This document shows, one piece after another, positions 6,292 through 8,313 of a DNA stretch of 8,313 nt; within the stretch, counting starts at the first letter, position 1, and the number at the start of each line of letters is the position of its first letter. The notes under the pieces are model-generated. The model made no database searches. It was not told the DNA's origin and saw only the letters and a program-made list of their open reading frames with translations. The stretch is from an uncultured Eubacteriales bacterium (lineage in GTDB: Bacteria > Bacillota > Clostridia > TANB77 > CAG-508), in the NCBI GenBank assembly GCA_902766085.1, contig CACXCH010000004.1, positions 1 through 8,313 of the forward strand, read 5' to 3'. Both the position numbers and the translations under genes were made by a program.

Positions 6292-7878
6292 TCAAAATGC
6301 TAATGTTAGATCTACAATTAATAATCCATCACAATAAGAATAATCTCTTGACATTCTTTCAAAATTCCTAATTACCCAAGTATTTGACAAATATTTTGAG
6401 TTAGTTATTTGACCATATCCTGATAGTTTTATCCATGAAGAAGTTGCTACATTTTTATCTGCAAATACAAGTGTTCCTACATTTTCATAATCATTACACA
6501 TCCACTCAAATCTAGAATCTTCTGTAGTAAAGATGTTACTAGATTTAAACATAATAGAGCCATAATATTTATGATTTAGTATAGGATTACCTATGCTTTC
6601 TTGTATTGCCATTGAAGTATAATCACCACTGCTTTTATAACTAAATCTTAAACAATTTGTTCCAAAATATCCACCACTAACAATTGTAGGAGAATTATTA
6701 GAATATTGAGTAAAATCCCATGAAGTTCCACCTTGTTCAAAAGAGCCATTTTTAATTAAATTTTTTATCTGATATCCTTTTATTTCTTTACTTGATGTAT
6801 TTCCTGCGTTATCAGTTACAATAGTTTTTAATGTATGAGCAATGCTCATATTTAGTCCACTATAAGTGTAACTAGTTGATGATTGAGTTGCTTTCAATGT
6901 ACCATCTAAATAAAATGCATAATTTTTAATTTCTGAACTTGAATCTGTTGCTGAAACAGATACTTGAATGGTACTGGATGCTATAGTTCCATGAGTAAAT
7001 GATGAAATAGTTGGTGCCGTCTTATCTATATTAGTGATTTTCTTTGATGCTATTGTTCCTAAATTTATTCCATCAGTATATCTTGCATATGCTATACCAT
7101 TAGATGAAAATGTAAGAGTATTTGTATTTGTCCATGTAGTTTGATCATAGCTCATTTGAGTTGTATATCCAGTTAATGTTGATGCAGTAGCATTAACATT
7201 GTTATTTGTCCAATTACTTGTTGATAGTGAAATTGTTGGACTTGGTTCAGAAAGTACTTTTGCGGTATATTTCATCAATAATGGTGCCTCTGATAAAACT
7301 ACTAAACTTCCACTAATATCTTTCGTTATCATCTGTACTTTCATCTTTTGTACTGACGTTGCGTATTTTCTTTCTGTGCTTGTATATTTTGCTTCAATTG
7401 AGAACATTCCGTTTGTTCCGCTATATTCAGTATTTTTCTGCAAAGTAAATGGACCATAACCCAAACCACTTACTAATGAATAAACACTTGATGTGTTGTT
7501 ATATGCGTGAACATTATATTCTATTGGAATATTTGTACTGCTATCTTCAGCAACAACCCTAATATAGTATTGGATTTCTTTTTGATTGATTATATTATTT
7601 ACTTTGTTGTTTACTTTATAATTAATGTTTGTGTAATCTGTTGGAATAGTAGGAACTGCAAAGTAGCTAGTGCCATTTTCTGTTTTATATGTTGCACCAC
7701 TAGTTGAGCCAGTTACACTTGATGGATTATATAATTCAAGACTACATTTAGTTTGTAGCAAATCAATATTTCCTTTTGCTTCTGCACTATAAGTATATCT
7801 TGAACTAGTAGCACCTATAGTCCAAAATGTTGCAATCACTGCTACAACTATGATAAAAAATATTGCTTTACGATTCAT
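6292..7878 (-). CDS. Multidomain secreted/anchored surface protein, TasA-like N-terminus, Ig-like and jelly-roll domains
   Basis: A 528-residue protein as read to the TGA. Residues 4-22 are a hydrophobic signal or anchor segment (AIFFIIVVAVIATFW) after MNRK. Then ATSSRYTYSAEAKGNI resembles the processing region of SipW-dependent TasA/camelysin-like proteins, which lack a classical cleavage box. Residues about 27-206 are beta-rich (YYIRVVAEDSSTNIPIEYNV). Two Ig-like modules follow: about 212-285, ending NIDKTAPTIS, and about 287-368, including VTDNAGNTS. From 374 on, LIKNGSFEQGGTSWDF begins a CBM_4_9-like jelly-roll domain that should bind glycans. No LPXTG or late membrane helix is visible. 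AAAAGGAG (7889-7896) lies before the ATG. The domain seems cut short by the TGA, with about 25 residues of conserved sequence beyond it. It probably acts outside the cell in adhesion or matrix formation; the exact role is unknown. Confidence 0.85.
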   Translation of the reverse strand: MNRKAIFFIIVVAVIATFWTIGATSSRYTYSAEAKGNIDLLQTKCSLELYNPSSVTGSTSGATYKTENGTSYFAVPTIPTDYTNINYKVNNKVNNIINQKEIQYYIRVVAEDSSTNIPIEYNVHAYNNTSSVYSLVSGLGYGPFTLQKNTEYSGTNGMFSIEAKYTSTERKYATSVQKMKVQMITKDISGSLVVLSEAPLLMKYTAKVLSEPSPTISLSTSNWTNNNVNATASTLTGYTTQMSYDQTTWTNTNTLTFSSNGIAYARYTDGINLGTIASKKITNIDKTAPTISSFTHGTIASSTIQVSVSATDSSSEIKNYAFYLDGTLKATQSSTSYTYSGLNMSIAHTLKTIVTDNAGNTSSKEIKGYQIKNLIKNGSFEQGGTSWDFTQYSNNSPTIVSGGYFGTNCLRFSYKSSGDYTSMAIQESIGNPILNHKYYGSIMFKSSNIFTTEDSRFEWMCNDYENVGTLVFADKNVATSSWIKLSGYGQITNSKYLSNTWVIRNFERMSRDYSYCDGLLIVDLTLAF

Positions 7879-7976
7879 ATTTTATTATCTCCTTTTAGAT
7901 AACATTGAAATTTATTACCTCAAATAATAACATTACATTCTTTCTTATCCTTGAAGCGCAAAGCATTATGACGATT

Positions 7977-8006
7977 TTGAAAAAAAAAAAAATACTATTG
8001 TAATAT
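7977..8006 (+). promoter_or_regulatory. Promoter-like element with a poly-A spacer
   Basis: TTGAAA (7977-7982), an 18-bp spacer made largely of A residues, and TAATAT (8001-8006). It would drive rightward transcription from about 8013. With the terminator at 8099-8129 it would make an RNA of about 115 bases; transcripts reading through would reach the gene at 8207. Both boxes are degenerate, so this is tentative. Confidence 0.3.
7980..7992. repeat. Homopolymer tract of 13 adenines
   Basis: An uninterrupted A13 run, the longest single-base run I see in the window, about 100 bp upstream of the surface protein start on the opposite strand. Such tracts change length by replication slippage. Here it lies in the spacer of a promoter-like element on one strand, and upstream of a surface protein gene on the other. 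Confidence 0.9.
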
Positions 8007-8098
8007 TTCTTCATTATTGTTTTCCACAATTTCATCTTTTATTTTTCAAATTTTTTTACACTTCTTTACACCTTTTTAAACTTTCTTACCCATAGAAG

Positions 8099-8129
8099 AA
8101 ATCTTGGCTACCTAACCAAGATTTTTTTT
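8099..8129 (+). terminator. Intrinsic terminator without an obvious upstream gene
   Basis: AAATCTTGG (8099-8107) pairs perfectly with CCAAGATTT (8116-8124) around an 8-base loop, and the T-run continues to 8129. This is a textbook rho-independent terminator reading rightward. No plus-strand protein gene lies before it in the window, so it either ends a small RNA or acts as an attenuator in the leader of the gene at 8207. In the leftward sense only a weak TTTCTTCT follows. Confidence 0.65.
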
Positions 8130-8144
8130 AAATCCGTGCTATCC

Positions 8145-8150
8145 TATAAT
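8145..8150 (+). promoter_or_regulatory. Consensus -10 box for the right-hand gene
   Basis: A perfect TATAAT about 57 bases before the ATG at 8207. At a 17-bp spacing the -35 position is only TTTTTT, within the terminator's T-run, and there is no extended TG. The box is convincing but may need an activator or be weak. Transcription would start near 8157. Confidence 0.5.
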
Positions 8151-8177
8151 TGCTAGCAAGAAAAAGAGTTGCAACTC
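8150..8177. repeat. Two perfect palindromes at the predicted transcription start
   Basis: TTGCTAGCAA (8150-8159) and GAGTTGCAACTC (8166-8177) are each exact self-complements, 6 bp apart, directly after the TATAAT box. Both contain TTGC/GCAA. Position and pairing suit repressor half-sites or RNA hairpins; a chance origin for a single one is possible, less so for two side by side. Confidence 0.45.
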
Positions 8178-8198
8178 CTTAATTTTTAAGAAAAGGAG
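8175..8198 (+). promoter_or_regulatory. Possible Shine-Dalgarno-masking hairpin
   Basis: CTCCTT (8175-8180) is the exact complement of the ribosome site AAGGAG (8193-8198), with a 12-base loop. CTC at 8175-8177 is also part of the palindrome GAGTTGCAACTC, so two mutually exclusive foldings are possible, one leaving the ribosome site free. This could be a translational switch or chance, since CTCCTT is short. Confidence 0.3.
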
Positions 8199-8206
8199 AA
8201 ACAAAA

Positions 8207-8313
8207 ATGTTTAATCAAACATTTGGAGATTCTAGAGATGATGAAAAGCAAAGTTCAAAAAAGCAAGACGAACTTTCCTCAAAGAATCTTAACTATTTTT
8301 ATGATTCAGATAC
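8207..8313 (+). CDS. Unrecognised protein, N-terminal 35 residues (partial)
   Basis: ATG at 8207 follows AAAAGGAG (8191-8198) at 8 bases, a strong ribosome site, and the frame stays open to the right edge (35 full codons). The visible part begins MFNQTFGDSRDDEK and is hydrophilic, rich in Lys, Asp, Ser and Gln, with a NLNYFYDSD stretch at the end. There is no signal peptide and no motif I recognise. It is divergent from the surface protein gene and may be controlled by the palindromes and hairpin in its leader. Confidence 0.75.
   Translation, partial: MFNQTFGDSRDDEKQSSKKQDELSSKNLNYFYDSD

Larger units (their letters stand above)
7879..8206. other. Divergent intergenic region (328 bp)
   Basis: No supported protein gene. 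It separates the minus-strand surface protein gene from the plus-strand gene at 8207. It holds the A13 tract and overlapping promoter-like element, a pyrimidine-rich stretch with repeated TTTACAC (about 8055-8080), an intrinsic terminator, a TATAAT box, two palindromes and the ribosome site of the right-hand gene. I did not find a convincing -35/-10 pair for the surface protein gene, which must nevertheless start here. Confidence 0.6.

Noticed and set aside
6292..6294. Genome-wide use of TGA as tryptophan (genetic code 4).
   Set aside because: All Trp codons in the long genes are TGG, no other gene is interrupted by TGA, and one methyltransferase ends in TGA at the expected length; an AT-rich code-4 genome would use mostly TGA for Trp.
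7199..7707. Two plus-strand reading frames opposite the surface protein gene.
   Set aside because: Antisense shadows of a gene with recognisable domains; no ribosome site.
8018..8030. TTTTCCACA, one base from a DnaA box, near repeated TTTACAC in AT-rich DNA, suggesting an origin.
   Set aside because: A single imperfect box with no cluster and no dnaA or dnaN gene in view; not enough for an origin.
7895..8035. A 46-codon minus-strand reading frame just upstream of the surface protein gene, starting MKLWKTIMKKYYNSI and ending at the surface gene's ribosome site.
   Set aside because: It has no ribosome binding site, runs through the T13 tract (FFFF), matches no family I know, and its length is expected by chance in such AT-rich DNA.

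Overview
The window is strongly AT-rich (by eye well under one-third G+C), has tightly packed genes with AGGAGG-type ribosome binding sites, prefers TAA stops, and carries a TasA/SipW-like surface protein. This suits a low-GC Firmicute or a gut Mollicutes/Bacilli-like lineage (inference). All 24 tryptophans read in the six long genes are TGG, so TGA is probably a normal stop here.

Minus strand, 4880 down to the left edge: a defence operon. It encodes two C5-cytosine DNA methyltransferases (4880-3780 and 3777-2773), an HNH_2-type nuclease that is the likely restriction enzyme (2786-1473), a second nuclease with a DUF262 (GmrSD-like) N-terminus and a classical HNH C-terminus (1442-231), and the first 72 codons of a small GNAT acetyltransferase (216-1, cut by the edge). 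The first three genes touch or overlap, and each gene has its own Shine-Dalgarno. Two different m5C methyltransferases beside one nuclease suggest an asymmetric recognition site, with one enzyme per strand. The DUF262-HNH enzyme may add a modification-sensing, type IV-like layer. A good promoter (TTGAAA, 17 bp, TATATT) precedes the operon, and its -35 touches one arm of a perfect 11-bp inverted repeat whose arms are 57 bp apart.

Minus strand, 6030-5149: a separate unit coding for a 293-residue unrecognised protein with a PD-(D/E)XK-like core that lacks the usual lysine; a likely terminator follows it.

Minus strand, 7878-6292: a 528-residue secreted or anchored multidomain surface protein (N-terminal hydrophobic segment, TasA-like region, two Ig-like modules, a jelly-roll carbohydrate-binding-like domain). 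A TGA interrupts a conserved C-terminal motif that continues in frame for 25 more codons to a TAA just before a strong terminator. It looks like a fresh nonsense change, a recoded stop or a base error.

Right edge: a 328-bp divergent intergenic region holds a 13-A tract inside a promoter-like element, a plus-strand intrinsic terminator with no gene in front of it, a TATAAT box, two perfect palindromes and a possible Shine-Dalgarno-masking hairpin. The start of an unrecognised plus-strand gene (8207 onward) follows.
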